64,000 bases of DNA, from NCBI GenBank assembly GCA_049302185.1, contig JBAQLV010000023.1, positions 62,001-126,000 of the forward strand. The letters run 5' to 3'. The position numbers were made by a program, and so were the translations under genes. This document shows, one piece after another, positions 25,558 through 33,836 of the stretch (position 1 is the stretch's first letter; the number at the start of each line of letters is the position of its first letter). Below the pieces are notes generated by a model. It searched no databases. It was not told where the DNA came from and saw only the letters and a list, made by a program, of their open reading frames with translations. This DNA comes from UBA1546 sp049302185 (lineage in GTDB: Bacteria > Nitrospirota > Thermodesulfovibrionia > Thermodesulfovibrionales > UBA1546).

Positions 25558-27798
25558 ATGAAGGTCTTAAATGGTCTCAGCCTTACACAGAATGCGATGA
25601 AAGTCCTTGAGAAAAGGTATCTCAAAAAAAATGAGGAAGGGAAGATTGTAGAGACGCCTCATGAGCTTTTCAAAAGGGTTGCGCGGAGTGTTGCGGCTGC
25701 CGACCTTCACTATGGAAAAACAGAGGCAGAAGTCAATGCGTTAGAGTCATCTTTTTATGAGATGACAACCTCTCTGGATTTCCTCCCTAACAGCCCCACA
25801 CTGATGAATGCTGGAAGAAGGCTGGGACAGCTCTCTGCATGTTTTGTGCTCCCTATCGATGATTCAATGGAATCCATATTTGATGCGGTGAAGAACGCCG
25901 CAATAATACATAAATCAGGCGGAGGAACAGGATTCAGCTTTTCAAGGCTCAGGCCCAACGGAGATGTCGTAGGTTCAACCAAAGGCGTATCATCAGGCCC
26001 GATATCATTCATGACGGTATTTGATACAGCAACAGAGGCGGTAAAGCAGGGCGGGACAAGAAGAGGCGCAAATATGGGCCTTTTGAGAGTTGACCATCCT
26101 GATATCATAAGCTTCATCACATGCAAGGATGAAAATACAAAGCTAAATAATTTTAATATCTCGGTCGGGCTCACGGAAGAATTCATGAATGCCCTGTCAG
26201 AAGACAGGCAGTATGACCTCCTAAACCCGCGCACACAGAAGGTTACTCAAAGGCTCAAGGCAAAAGAAGTGTTTGACCTGATAGTAAACCATTCATGGAA
26301 GAACGGAGAGCCGGGCATTGTGTTTCTTGACAGGGTAAATGAATCAAACCCCACCCCGCAAATAGGTCTGATAGAATCAACAAATCCATGCGGAGAACAG
26401 CCTCTGCTTCCATACGAATCATGCAATCTCGGTTCAATTAATCTTGCAAGCCACGTTACGCGTGACGGTGAAGCACAGGTTGACTGGCAGAAACTAAAAG
26501 ACACTGCATGGAAATCAGTGCATTTCCTTGACAACGTAATAGATGTAAACAAATACCCGTTGAAGAAGATAGAGGAGATGACAAAGGCAAACAGAAAGAT
26601 AGGGCTTGGCGTTATGGGATGGGCAGACATGCTCATACAGATGAATATCCCTTACAACTCCGGCAGGGCAGTAGAGCTTGCCGAGGAGGTTATGGGATTT
26701 ATACAGGCAGAGGGCAAAAAAGCATCATCAGCGCTGGCGGAAGAAAAGGGAGTTTTCGAAAATTACGAAGGAAGCATCTATGACGGAAAACTCAGGGTAA
26801 GAAATGCAACAGTGACAACCATTGCGCCGACAGGCACATTGTCAATAATCTCAGGCTGTTCATCAGGCATAGAGCCTCTCTTTGCAGTCTCATATGTAAG
26901 GACTGTTATGGAAGGCACAAAGCTTATAGAGGTAAATCCGCATTTTGAAAAGGTCGCCAAAGAGCGGGGCTTCTGGAACAGGGAGTTGATGGAGAAAATC
27001 GCTGAGAAAGGGACGATAAAAGATTTTAACGAAATTCCTGATGATGTTAAGGCTGTATTTGTCACAGCGCATGACATAACGCCTGAAGAGCACATAATAA
27101 TGCAGGCTGCTTTCCAGAAATACGTTGACAATGCAGTATCAAAGACAGTCAATTTCCCGCATGAGGCAACGCCAAAGGATGTTGAGAATGTATATCTGCT
27201 TGCATACAAGCTCGGCTGCAAAGGGCTTACTGTTTATCGTGACGGCTCAAGGGAAGAGCAGGTTCTTACAACAGGGAAATCAAAGGAAAAACAGCAGGCA
27301 GCGGATGCAACACACACACAGAAGATAATACCGAGGAAAAGGCCGGAGGTAATCAAAGGTTCAACGCGTCTTATGAAGACAGGCTGCGGAAATATCTATA
27401 TCACAATTAACGAGGATGAAAAAGGCCACCTCTTTGAACTCTTCGCATCTATGGGCAAGGCAGGAGGATGCGCTTCAAGTCAGTCAGAAGCATTGGGGAG
27501 GCTTATCTCCCTTGCCCTGAGATCAAATATTGAGCCTGAAGCAATAATAAGCCAGCTTAAAGGTGTGCGTTGTCACCAGCCGGCATGGCACAGCGGAGGA
27601 CAGATTTTCTCTTGCTCTGATGCGATTGCAAAAGCCCTTGAAAAATACCATCACGTTTGTGATAAGGGGAACGGCAACGGGCATAAAGACGCTTCAGCAA
27701 TCATGTTCATAGGACAGTGCCCTGAATGCGGCGGCGCAGTGGAGCACGAAGGCGGCTGCGCAGTCTGCCACGACTGCGGGTTTACAAAATGCGGGTAA
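25558..27798 (+). CDS. nrdJ: Adenosylcobalamin-dependent (class II) ribonucleotide reductase
   Basis: NrdJ reduces ribonucleotides to deoxyribonucleotides with a B12-generated thiyl radical and works with or without oxygen. The 746-residue product has C95 in LSACFVLP (redox cysteine) and the active-site N276-P-C278-G-E280 block. PTGTLSIISGCSSGIEPLFAV is the substrate phosphate loop. The C-terminal tail has a TSCPD-type domain and four to six cysteines (CPECGG, CAVCHDCGFTKCG), expected for zinc binding and thiol relay. A strong ribosome binding site (GGGGAGG) precedes the ATG. Confidence 0.97.
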   Translation: MKVLNGLSLTQNAMKVLEKRYLKKNEEGKIVETPHELFKRVARSVAAADLHYGKTEAEVNALESSFYEMTTSLDFLPNSPTLMNAGRRLGQLSACFVLPIDDSMESIFDAVKNAAIIHKSGGGTGFSFSRLRPNGDVVGSTKGVSSGPISFMTVFDTATEAVKQGGTRRGANMGLLRVDHPDIISFITCKDENTKLNNFNISVGLTEEFMNALSEDRQYDLLNPRTQKVTQRLKAKEVFDLIVNHSWKNGEPGIVFLDRVNESNPTPQIGLIESTNPCGEQPLLPYESCNLGSINLASHVTRDGEAQVDWQKLKDTAWKSVHFLDNVIDVNKYPLKKIEEMTKANRKIGLGVMGWADMLIQMNIPYNSGRAVELAEEVMGFIQAEGKKASSALAEEKGVFENYEGSIYDGKLRVRNATVTTIAPTGTLSIISGCSSGIEPLFAVSYVRTVMEGTKLIEVNPHFEKVAKERGFWNRELMEKIAEKGTIKDFNEIPDDVKAVFVTAHDITPEEHIIMQAAFQKYVDNAVSKTVNFPHEATPKDVENVYLLAYKLGCKGLTVYRDGSREEQVLTTGKSKEKQQAADATHTQKIIPRKRPEVIKGSTRLMKTGCGNIYITINEDEKGHLFELFASMGKAGGCASSQSEALGRLISLALRSNIEPEAIISQLKGVRCHQPAWHSGGQIFSCSDAIAKALEKYHHVCDKGNGNGHKDASAIMFIGQCPECGGAVEHEGGCAVCHDCGFTKCG

Positions 27799-27829
27799 AG
27801 GGAAAAAGAGAATCATAGGAATTAATTTT

Positions 27830-27857
27830 AAGGGCAGAAACTCCTCAGCCCTTTTTT
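27830..27857 (+). terminator. Rho-independent terminator after nrdJ
   Basis: AAGGGC (27830-27835) pairs with GCCCTT (27848-27853), and a run of six T follows. It lies 32 bases after the nrdJ stop. Confidence 0.75.
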
Positions 27858-27880
27858 GTCTATGAAGAAAAGTGTTTTTG

Positions 27881-28024
27881 ATGAGAGCAATGATTAGAGA
27901 TGTTATCAGAGAATGGACGGTTGAGAGATTGAAGATTACGGATGAGCAGGGTTTTTATGCGTGGTTAGAGGATTCGGCAGTGAGAAAAATGGGGGATGGG
28001 GAAATAGAATCGTCCCCTCTTTGA
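27881..28024 (+). CDS. Short open frame of unknown status
   Basis: An ATG at 27881 opens a 47-codon frame (MRAMIRDVIREWTVERLKI...) that ends in the REP-like sequence at 28006-28018. It could be the start of a truncated gene. There is no good ribosome binding site and no family was recognised. The rest of 27858-28075 shows nothing else. Confidence 0.25.
   Translation: MRAMIRDVIREWTVERLKITDEQGFYAWLEDSAVRKMGDGEIESSPL
28006..28018. repeat. Left REP-like end of the HNH cassette
   Basis: The sequence AGAATCGTCCCCT is the inverse complement (11 of 13 bases) of AGGGGTCGGTTCT at 29121-29133. The two bracket the AT-rich HNH gene pair. GGGGACGGTTCT-type motifs resemble REP ends; this likeness is from memory. 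Confidence 0.5.
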
Positions 28025-28075
28025 TTTCATGGGCGGCAAGTAAGTGTTTAGCAGTGAATAGAATAAAGAATTAAT

Positions 28076-28840
28076 ATGCCGATAGACAAATGGACACGAG
28101 AACAGACAATCGTTGTATTTAATCTTTATTGCAAAATTCCATTCAATAGAGTTAGCTCAACGCATCCTGATATTGTTCATATAGCAAAAATTATTGGAAG
28201 AAGTGCCAACTCAGTAAAAATGAAAATTGGCAACTTCGGAAGTTTTGACCCTGAATTGAAAAAGAGAGGAATTGTTGGTCTAGAAAATACAAGCAAGTTG
28301 GATGAAAATATTTGGACTGAGTTTAATAATAACTGGGAAACGCTTGCTTATGAAAGTGAATTGCTGATTGCGAAATTCAGCAAAAAGACAATTGAGGAAA
28401 CTGCACATATTAACGCAAACGAATTACCAAAAGGGAAGGAAAGAGACGCACTCATCAAAGCAAGAGTAAATCAAAGTTTTTTCAGAAGCTCAATCCTTTC
28501 ATCCTACAATCAAAAATGCTGTGTCACAGGGCTAAGTATTTCTGATTTCTTGGTAGCGAGTCATATTATTCCCTGGGCAAAAGATGAAAAAAATAGATTG
28601 AATCCTCATAATGGATTATGCTTAAATGTAATTCACGATAAAGCCTTTGATAAAGGATACTTAACAATTACAGCAGAATACAAAATTAAATTGTCAAAGT
28701 ATTTTGATGATTTCAAAAAAGATATTGCAGTTAAGGAATTATTTTTGAAATATAACAACCAGTCAATCATGTTGCCCGATAAGTTTTTGCCATCAAAAGA
28801 ATTCTTAGATTATCATTACCATAAAATTTTTATAAAATAA
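28076..28840 (+). CDS. HNH endonuclease domain protein
   Basis: The 254-residue product has a C-terminal HNH nuclease fold. CCVTGLSISDFLVASHIIPW supplies the first Cys and the catalytic SHI histidine; NPHNGLCLNVIHDKAFDKG supplies the N and second H. The N-terminal 120 residues resemble the DNA-reading part of putative HNH restriction proteins (GRSANSVKMKIGNF). Base composition is much richer in A+T than its neighbours, which suggests transfer. A defence or nicking role is inference. The next gene starts two bases later. Confidence 0.85.
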   Translation: MPIDKWTREQTIVVFNLYCKIPFNRVSSTHPDIVHIAKIIGRSANSVKMKIGNFGSFDPELKKRGIVGLENTSKLDENIWTEFNNNWETLAYESELLIAKFSKKTIEETAHINANELPKGKERDALIKARVNQSFFRSSILSSYNQKCCVTGLSISDFLVASHIIPWAKDEKNRLNPHNGLCLNVIHDKAFDKGYLTITAEYKIKLSKYFDDFKKDIAVKELFLKYNNQSIMLPDKFLPSKEFLDYHYHKIFIK

Positions 28841-28841
28841 A

Positions 28842-29102
28842 ATGAATAGCGTTGAACAAATTGAAGAGAGTTATTTGCGTTCAAATAGAACAGTAGAAAC
28901 AAGTCTACTAACAGACTTAAGCGATAGTTCTCGCCAAAAAATTGTTTATGTTTATAACTATGAGGGCTGTCATTACAGGGTTTTTGATAACTTAGTTGAA
29001 CTCTCAAACTTTTTAAACAATAATGAATTCAGAATTTTGAAAGAATACTCAAAGGATTATTGGGTTTACAATTTTCTTGAAAAATATCAGTTCAATATTT
29101 AA
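28842..29102 (+). CDS. Hypothetical protein paired with the HNH gene
   Basis: The 86-residue product is not recognised. It is acidic and polar, with no signal peptide or membrane helix, and its C-terminal half contains several aromatic residues (YEGCHYRVFDNL, DYWVYNFLEKYQF). It starts two bases after the HNH gene and shares its AT-rich composition, so the two probably moved and are expressed together. It could be a partner or immunity protein; nothing in the sequence decides this. Confidence 0.6.
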   Translation: MNSVEQIEESYLRSNRTVETSLLTDLSDSSRQKIVYVYNYEGCHYRVFDNLVELSNFLNNNEFRILKEYSKDYWVYNFLEKYQFNI

Positions 29103-29120
29103 CAGGTGAAAATTAATTAA

Positions 29121-29133
29121 AGGGGTCGGTTCT
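29121..29133. repeat. Right REP-like end of the HNH cassette
   Basis: AGGGGTCGGTTCT is the inverted partner of 28006-28018. Confidence 0.5.
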
Positions 29134-29138
29134 GAATA

Positions 29139-29225
29139 TTGAAATTCAGGGTAGGTGTAACTGACAATTCATGGTTTGATTTTTTATCGAGGCGTCTGCC
29201 TGATAAGGACGTACAAGAAGTCTGA
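29139..29225 (+). pseudogene. N-terminal remnant of an HNH restriction-type protein
   Basis: A TTG-initiated frame reads LKFRVGVTDNSWFDFLS and stops at TGA 29223-29225 after 28 codons. This resembles the N-terminus of the predicted restriction endonuclease family that opens with WVGVTDxxWFxFL and has a C-terminal HNH domain. Only the first 28 residues remain. Family assignment is from memory of that motif. Confidence 0.4.
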
Positions 29226-29252
29226 TAGGATTTTTAGGACAAATGCGAATAC

Positions 29253-29822
29253 ATGATAAACAAGAAAAATGAGAAACCTGCCCTCATCCCTCCTCACGGC
29301 GGCTACCGCAACCTAAAATCTTATCAGACTACAGAAATAATTTATGACGCCACAGTTGTATTCTGCGATAATTTTATCGGCAAGCGGTCGCGCACGCATG
29401 ACCAGATGGTGCAGGCAGCACGCAGCGGCAAGCAGAATATTGCAGAAGGCAGCATGGTCTCCGCTACTTCAAAGAAGAGCGAACTTAAACTTATCGGCGT
29501 AGCCCGCGCAAGCCTTGAAGAGCTGCTGCTTGACTACCATGACTTTTTGCGCCAGAAGGGACTGCTTCTTTGGGAGAAGAACCATCCGATGGCGCAATCC
29601 ATCAGAAAGCTTGCTTGGGAAGAGAATAGGTCTTATGGGACTTATAAGCCCTATATTGAAGAAAAAAATCCTGAAGTCGCTGCCAACACCCTTATTTGCC
29701 TGATTCATCAGGCGAATTACCTTCTTGACCAACAACTGCGGCAACTTGAGAAACAATTCCTCGAAGAAGGCGGATTCACGGAAAAACTTTATCAAGCGCG
29801 GCAGCAGGTCAGGAGAAAATAA
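29253..29822 (+). CDS. Four-helix-bundle suffix protein
   Basis: The 189-residue product shows the core of the four-helix-bundle (23S intervening sequence type) family: DNFIGKRSRTHDQMVQAARSGKQNIAEG and IGVARASLEELLLDYHDFLR. It has a longer C-terminus than the 123-residue copy at 8057, containing NTLICLIHQANYLLDQQLRQLEKQF. Such proteins are annotated as four-helix-bundle suffix-domain proteins. Its function is unknown. It lies in the accessory patch next to the HNH remnant. Confidence 0.8.
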   Translation: MINKKNEKPALIPPHGGYRNLKSYQTTEIIYDATVVFCDNFIGKRSRTHDQMVQAARSGKQNIAEGSMVSATSKKSELKLIGVARASLEELLLDYHDFLRQKGLLLWEKNHPMAQSIRKLAWEENRSYGTYKPYIEEKNPEVAANTLICLIHQANYLLDQQLRQLEKQFLEEGGFTEKLYQARQQVRRK

Positions 29823-29889
29823 AAGCGGAAGGATTGACTAAAAGGATAACGGTTAATTAATATTTGAGAAGATTGAAAAGGAGTCAAAT

Positions 29890-30158
29890 ATGAAAATCAG
29901 GATTATTCTTTTAGGAATTTGCCTCATCATTGCATGGCACTCCAATACAGCGATGGGGGCTGACGCCCAGTTTTATTTTAACAGGGGCAACGACTTTTAC
30001 ACGGAGTGACATATGATTGTGTCTATCAGGACTTTAAAAATGAAAAATGGATACCAATAGAAAATGCGCCAGCACCTGTTCTGCACTATGCTGGTTATGG
30101 AACACCTTTGACAAAAGATCAGTTGAGGAAGTTGGCAATGCCCATGGGAAAGAAATAA
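29890..30158 (+). pseudogene. Broken exported protein gene (frameshift)
   Basis: AAAAGGAG precedes ATG 29890, which opens a 39-codon frame with a clear signal peptide (MKIRIILLGICLIIAW...GADA) and stops at TGA 30007. A second frame starting at 30006 continues as TYDCVYQDFKNEKWIPIENAP and ends at 30158. The two pieces look like one small exported protein joined by a deletion that shifted the frame. The family was not recognised. The TGA is out of frame with the second piece, so selenocysteine read-through does not explain it. Confidence 0.5.
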
Positions 30159-30195
30159 AGTGAATTATTTAGGAATAACGTAAAAGGAGGTTTTT

Positions 30196-30564
30196 ATGGC
30201 AAAGAAAAGGATAGCGATCATAGCATGCAAGAACATTAAGGGTGTCAGTTGTGTTGGCGGCTGTTTGAAGTGTTTTAAGGGAATTTCAGAGAAGGCGGGG
30301 GAATACGAACGCTGGAAGGATTATGACATAGAAGTCATCGGTATGGATGACTGCGGCGGTTGTCCTGGTGTCATAATGCCGAAAGTTGCACTGATGATGG
30401 ATATGGGGAAATTATATGAAAGGGATTTTGATGCTATTCATCTCGGGACTTGTGTGATGAAGGCTACACAGACTGCAAAGTGCCCGATTGATGTTGAAGA
30501 TATCAAAAAGAAGATCGAAACAAAGTTTAACAAAGAGGTAATCCTCGGCACACATCCTTATTAG
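30196..30564 (+). CDS. CGGC domain-containing protein
   Basis: The 122-residue product carries the DDCGGCPG motif that names the CGGC family, plus conserved cysteines in CKNIKGVSCVGGCLKCF and HLGTCVMKATQTAKCP. The cysteine pattern suggests a metal or Fe-S site; the biochemical role of the family is not established. AAAAGGAGG lies seven bases before the ATG, a strong ribosome binding site. The gene stands between two broken genes. Confidence 0.85.
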   Translation: MAKKRIAIIACKNIKGVSCVGGCLKCFKGISEKAGEYERWKDYDIEVIGMDDCGGCPGVIMPKVALMMDMGKLYERDFDAIHLGTCVMKATQTAKCPIDVEDIKKKIETKFNKEVILGTHPY

Positions 30565-30590
30565 CAGATGATTCTCATTAACTCTCTCGA

Positions 30591-30776
30591 ATGAATCACA
30601 CAGTGAGGATTTTAGTCCTTGGTATGGGAAACTTACTGCGCTCTGACGATGGGGTAGGATTACATGTAATCGCGGTTCAAGGAAAGCTGCCGCTGATTTT
30701 AAAAAGGCATGCGATAAAGGAAATAAATATGCGTGCGATAACTATAAACAGCTTTCTGAATAAACCGAATCGCTAA
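30591..30776 (+). pseudogene. Hydrogenase maturation protease fragment
   Basis: The first 28 residues (RILVLGMGNLLRSDDGVGLHVI) match the N-terminus of HyaD/HybD-type proteases, which trim the large subunit of NiFe hydrogenases. The E/D metal ligand region GxGNxLxxDDGxG is visible. After about residue 29 the similarity ends, and the frame stops at 61 codons instead of about 150. The remaining domain is absent, so it is a remnant. Confidence 0.6.
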
Positions 30777-30805
30777 ATTAAGCAAAGACAATGAATGAAA
30801 CCCAT

Positions 30806-31642
30806 TTATTTCATCAGGATATCAAGCAGCCGGTCAAGTTCATCGAGGGAATAGTATTCTATCTCTATCCTCCCGCCTTTTTTGCCTTTGTGATGAATCC
30901 TTACCTTTGTGCCAAGACTCTTTATAAGCTTGTCTTCGAGGGATGCTATCTGCGGGTCTTTATGCCCTTTGTGTGTTTTTGATTTTTTTGTCCCTGAAAG
31001 AGCGATGCTTTTTGCCAGTGTTTCCGTCTCCCTGACGCTCAGTCCTTTATTTATAATCTTTCTTGCGGCATCTGTCTGATTTGCCCTTCCTTCGATAGAG
31101 AGGATTGCCCTTGCATGTCCCATGCTCAGAGAGCCGTCAGAGATTAATGATTTTATTTCCTCGGGCAGTTTCAGAAGCCTGAGGTAATTGGCAACAGTAG
31201 CCCTCTCCTTCCCGACCCTCTCCGAGAGATCTTCCTGCGTAAGGCTGAAATCCCTCATTAGTTTATGGAATGCCTCCGCTGTTTCAACAGGATTAAGGTC
31301 TTCCCTCTGTATGTTCTCTATGAGCGCTATCTCCAGAGAGTCCCTTGATGCAACATTCTTTACGATTGCAGGAATCTTTTTAAGCCCTGCGAGCTGCGCT
31401 GCCCGCCATCTCCGTTCGCCTGCGATGAGTCTGAATGAACCGTCTCCTGCCCTTGAGACTATAATCGGCTGAAGCACACCCTTTTCCTTTATTGATGCGG
31501 CGAGTTCCTTCAGAGAGTCGTCTCTGAAAACCTTCCGCGGCTGTTCTCCACCGGCAGATATACGGCTGACTTCCAGATGAAGCATTTCTTCACCCTTCAC
31601 CGGAATTAAAGCGTCAAGGCCTCTGCCTAATGCCGTTTTCAT
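30806..31642 (-). CDS. parB: Chromosome partitioning protein ParB
   Basis: ParB binds parS sites, slides as a CTP-dependent clamp and works with ParA to segregate the origin region. The 278-residue product has PRKVFRDDSLKELAASI, the CTP-binding GERRWRAAQLAG motif, ALIENIQREDLNPVE and a helix-turn-helix (LTQEDLSERVGKERATVANYL). A C-terminal dimerisation domain follows a Lys/His-rich linker. It overlaps parA by 29 bases. Confidence 0.96.
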   Translation of the reverse strand: MKTALGRGLDALIPVKGEEMLHLEVSRISAGGEQPRKVFRDDSLKELAASIKEKGVLQPIIVSRAGDGSFRLIAGERRWRAAQLAGLKKIPAIVKNVASRDSLEIALIENIQREDLNPVETAEAFHKLMRDFSLTQEDLSERVGKERATVANYLRLLKLPEEIKSLISDGSLSMGHARAILSIEGRANQTDAARKIINKGLSVRETETLAKSIALSGTKKSKTHKGHKDPQIASLEDKLIKSLGTKVRIHHKGKKGGRIEIEYYSLDELDRLLDILMK

Positions 31643-32393
31643 TCAATATCTCCTTTGCAAGTGATAAATAACTTTGCGCGCCCTTAGACCTTGCATCATA
31701 AAGCAAGGCAGGCTTTCCGTGGCTCGGAGCTTCACCAAGCGTTACATTTCTCGGAATTACAGTATTATATACCTTGCTGCCGAAATGTTTTCTGACCTCT
31801 TCCGCGACCTCATTTGCAAGCGTATTCCTTGAATCAAACATGGTAAGGACTATGCCTTCGATATCAAGACCGGAGTTAAAAGAATTTCTCACAAGCCTGA
31901 TGGTGTTTGACAGAAGACCGAGACCTTCAAGAGCGTAGTATTCGCACTGCACAGGAATAAGAACAGAATCAGCGGCCACAAGCGCGTTCAGCGTCAAAAG
32001 CCCGAGAGAAGGCGGACAGTCAATAAATATGTATCGGTATTTATCGCGTATGGCGGCTATCGCATGAGAAAGAATATGCTCCCTGCCTTCGCGTCCGACA
32101 AGCTCTACCTCAACGCCGAGGAGATCTACGGTTGAAGGGATAATGCCGAGATGATCTACTTCTGTTTCCCTTATCGTTTCTCTTATCTTGCACTTTTCGG
32201 AATAAAAATCATAAAGAGTCTTCTCCGTATTGTCTCTTGATATGCCAAGTCCGCTGGTAGAATTTCCCTGAGGGTCAGTGTCTATTATGAGGATATCTTT
32301 TTCTGCAAGGGCAAGCGAAGCAGCAAGATTTACAGCAGTTGTAGTCTTGCCGACACCGCCTTTCTGATTGGCTATTGCGATTATTTTACCCAT
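31614..32393 (-). CDS. parA: Chromosome partitioning ATPase ParA (Soj)
   Basis: ParA is a Walker-type ATPase that moves ParB-parS complexes along the nucleoid. The 259-residue product has the deviant Walker A KGGVGKTT (residues 11-18), DTDPQGN, and the FIDCPPSLGLLT block. It lacks an N-terminal DNA-binding domain, like chromosomal Soj. It is first in parA-parB with an extended -10 promoter upstream. In many genomes these genes lie near oriC; no origin features were seen here. Confidence 0.96.
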   Translation of the reverse strand: MGKIIAIANQKGGVGKTTTAVNLAASLALAEKDILIIDTDPQGNSTSGLGISRDNTEKTLYDFYSEKCKIRETIRETEVDHLGIIPSTVDLLGVEVELVGREGREHILSHAIAAIRDKYRYIFIDCPPSLGLLTLNALVAADSVLIPVQCEYYALEGLGLLSNTIRLVRNSFNSGLDIEGIVLTMFDSRNTLANEVAEEVRKHFGSKVYNTVIPRNVTLGEAPSHGKPALLYDARSKGAQSYLSLAKEILNENGIRQRP

Positions 32394-32410
32394 AATCCTG
32401 AAGCTTCTGT

Positions 32411-32419
32411 ATTATACCA
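32411..32419 (-). promoter_or_regulatory. Extended -10 promoter for parAB
   Basis: On the minus strand TGGTATAAT forms an extended -10 (TATAAT at 32416-32411). Transcription would start about 12-14 bases before the parA ATG. AGGA near the start could serve ribosome binding. No strong -35 was found. Confidence 0.45.
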
Positions 32420-32469
32420 GTTTCACTATGAGATTTTGGAGAAGAATATGGATGAATAAAAACTTTTAC

Positions 32470-32498
32470 TTGACAAAAACATCAGGTTAGGTAAAAAT
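32470..32498 (+). promoter_or_regulatory. Promoter for the lytic transglycosylase gene
   Basis: TTGACA (32470-32475) and an A-rich -10 (TAAAAA, 32492-32497) are separated by 16 bases. The predicted start of transcription is within a few bases of ATG 32508, and no ribosome binding site is seen. Confidence 0.45.
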
Positions 32499-32507
32499 TA
32501 ATCAATT

Positions 32508-33809
32508 ATGGGTAAATTACGTTTGCTTGCTGTTTTATGCTTTATGTTGTTTTTGTTTGCACCGCTTTATGCCTCTGGGACTCCAGAGGAAAAATCCGCG
32601 GACAGTCATCCTCCACCTATAATCTCAGAGAAGCCTGCTGAAAAAACAGAACCTGTCATAATAAAAACCGAGGTAGAAATTAAACCGGCCGCAGCAGAAC
32701 CTGAAATCGTCCCGTACAAATCAAACCCTGTGGCAGTAAAGGCGGTAGAGAAGAGTACAGCCCTCTTTACCGAGAGGATAAGGGAAAGATTTGCCATGTG
32801 GCTGAGCCGTTCAGGGAAATATGTGGAACTGATGAAGGAGATATTGAAAAACAAAAACGTCCCTGAGGATATAGTATTCCTTTCTTTAATAGAGAGCGGT
32901 TTTAATCCCTATGCGTATTCGGTTGCAAGGGCAGTGGGGCCATGGCAGTTTATTTCCGCAACCGCAAAGAGATACGGGCTTGTAATAGACTGGTGGAGAG
33001 ATGAAAGAAGAGACCCGGTAAAATCAACAGCGGCGGCGGCAAATTATCTCAGCGACCTTTATGAGATGTTCGGTTCATGGAACCTTGCAATGGCTGCATA
33101 CAATGCAGGCGAAGGCAGGATAATGAAGGCATTAAAACGCTCCAAGAGCGATGACTACTGGCCATTGCTTAATACCAGCTATATAAAAAGCGAGACAAAA
33201 AACTATGTCCCTAGATTTATCGCTGCAAGCACAATCGCAGCTAACCCTGAAGAATTCGGATTCATGAACATTGAATATCATCAACCTTTGAATTACGATG
33301 AGGTCATGGTAAACGGGCCGATTGACCTTGAGGTTGCGGCAAAGTGCGCTGATACTACAATAGAGACAATAAAAGAGTTGAACCCTGAACTCAGAAGATG
33401 GTGCACGCCTCCCGGCATGCCTGTTTACATGCTCAGGATTCCATCGGGGACAAAGGAAATTTTTCAGAAAAACCTTTCTGAGATTCCTAAAAATGAAAGA
33501 TTCTCTGTTGCTGCATATACCATCAAAAAGGGTGACACCATACAGAAGATTGCAAAGAAAGCAGGTCTATCTGTAAAGACAGTCCTTGCGCTCAATTCAA
33601 TGGAGAGAGTAAAACCCCTCCAGCCCGGAACTGAGATAAATCTCCCTCCAAAAGAAAAATTCCAGCTTGACAGGGATGACAGGCTTGAAATCAAAAAGTC
33701 ATCCTATAAAAAATCAAAGAAAATCAAGACCGTAAAAACTAAGAAATCAAACAATAAAAAGGTGCTGGTTACAGCCTTGAATAAGAAAAAGAATATCGCT
33801 ACTGATTAG
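32508..33809 (+). CDS. MltD-like lytic transglycosylase with LysM domain
   Basis: The enzyme cleaves peptidoglycan glycan strands to anhydro-muropeptides. The 433-residue product has a signal peptide (about residues 1-23) and a Pro/Glu-rich linker. The SLT domain follows with catalytic E129 in LIESGFNPYA and the AVGPWQFI and MAAYNAGEGR motifs. One LysM repeat (about 344-388, YTIKKGDTIQKIAKKAG) binds peptidoglycan, and a Lys-rich tail ends the protein. MltD usually has two or more LysM repeats. Confidence 0.92.
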   Translation: MGKLRLLAVLCFMLFLFAPLYASGTPEEKSADSHPPPIISEKPAEKTEPVIIKTEVEIKPAAAEPEIVPYKSNPVAVKAVEKSTALFTERIRERFAMWLSRSGKYVELMKEILKNKNVPEDIVFLSLIESGFNPYAYSVARAVGPWQFISATAKRYGLVIDWWRDERRDPVKSTAAAANYLSDLYEMFGSWNLAMAAYNAGEGRIMKALKRSKSDDYWPLLNTSYIKSETKNYVPRFIAASTIAANPEEFGFMNIEYHQPLNYDEVMVNGPIDLEVAAKCADTTIETIKELNPELRRWCTPPGMPVYMLRIPSGTKEIFQKNLSEIPKNERFSVAAYTIKKGDTIQKIAKKAGLSVKTVLALNSMERVKPLQPGTEINLPPKEKFQLDRDDRLEIKKSSYKKSKKIKTVKTKKSNNKKVLVTALNKKKNIATD

Positions 33810-33836
33810 TTGTAAACTTCCAGCGTAAACAAGCCT

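Noticed and set aside
30007..30009. TGA as a selenocysteine codon, given selB in the window
   Set aside because: The continuation after this TGA is in a different frame, so a frameshift or deletion explains it better.
30806..32507. parS sites or replication origin near parAB
   Set aside because: No TGTTTCACGTGAAACA-like site, DnaA-box cluster or dnaA/gidA-type neighbours were found in or near these genes.
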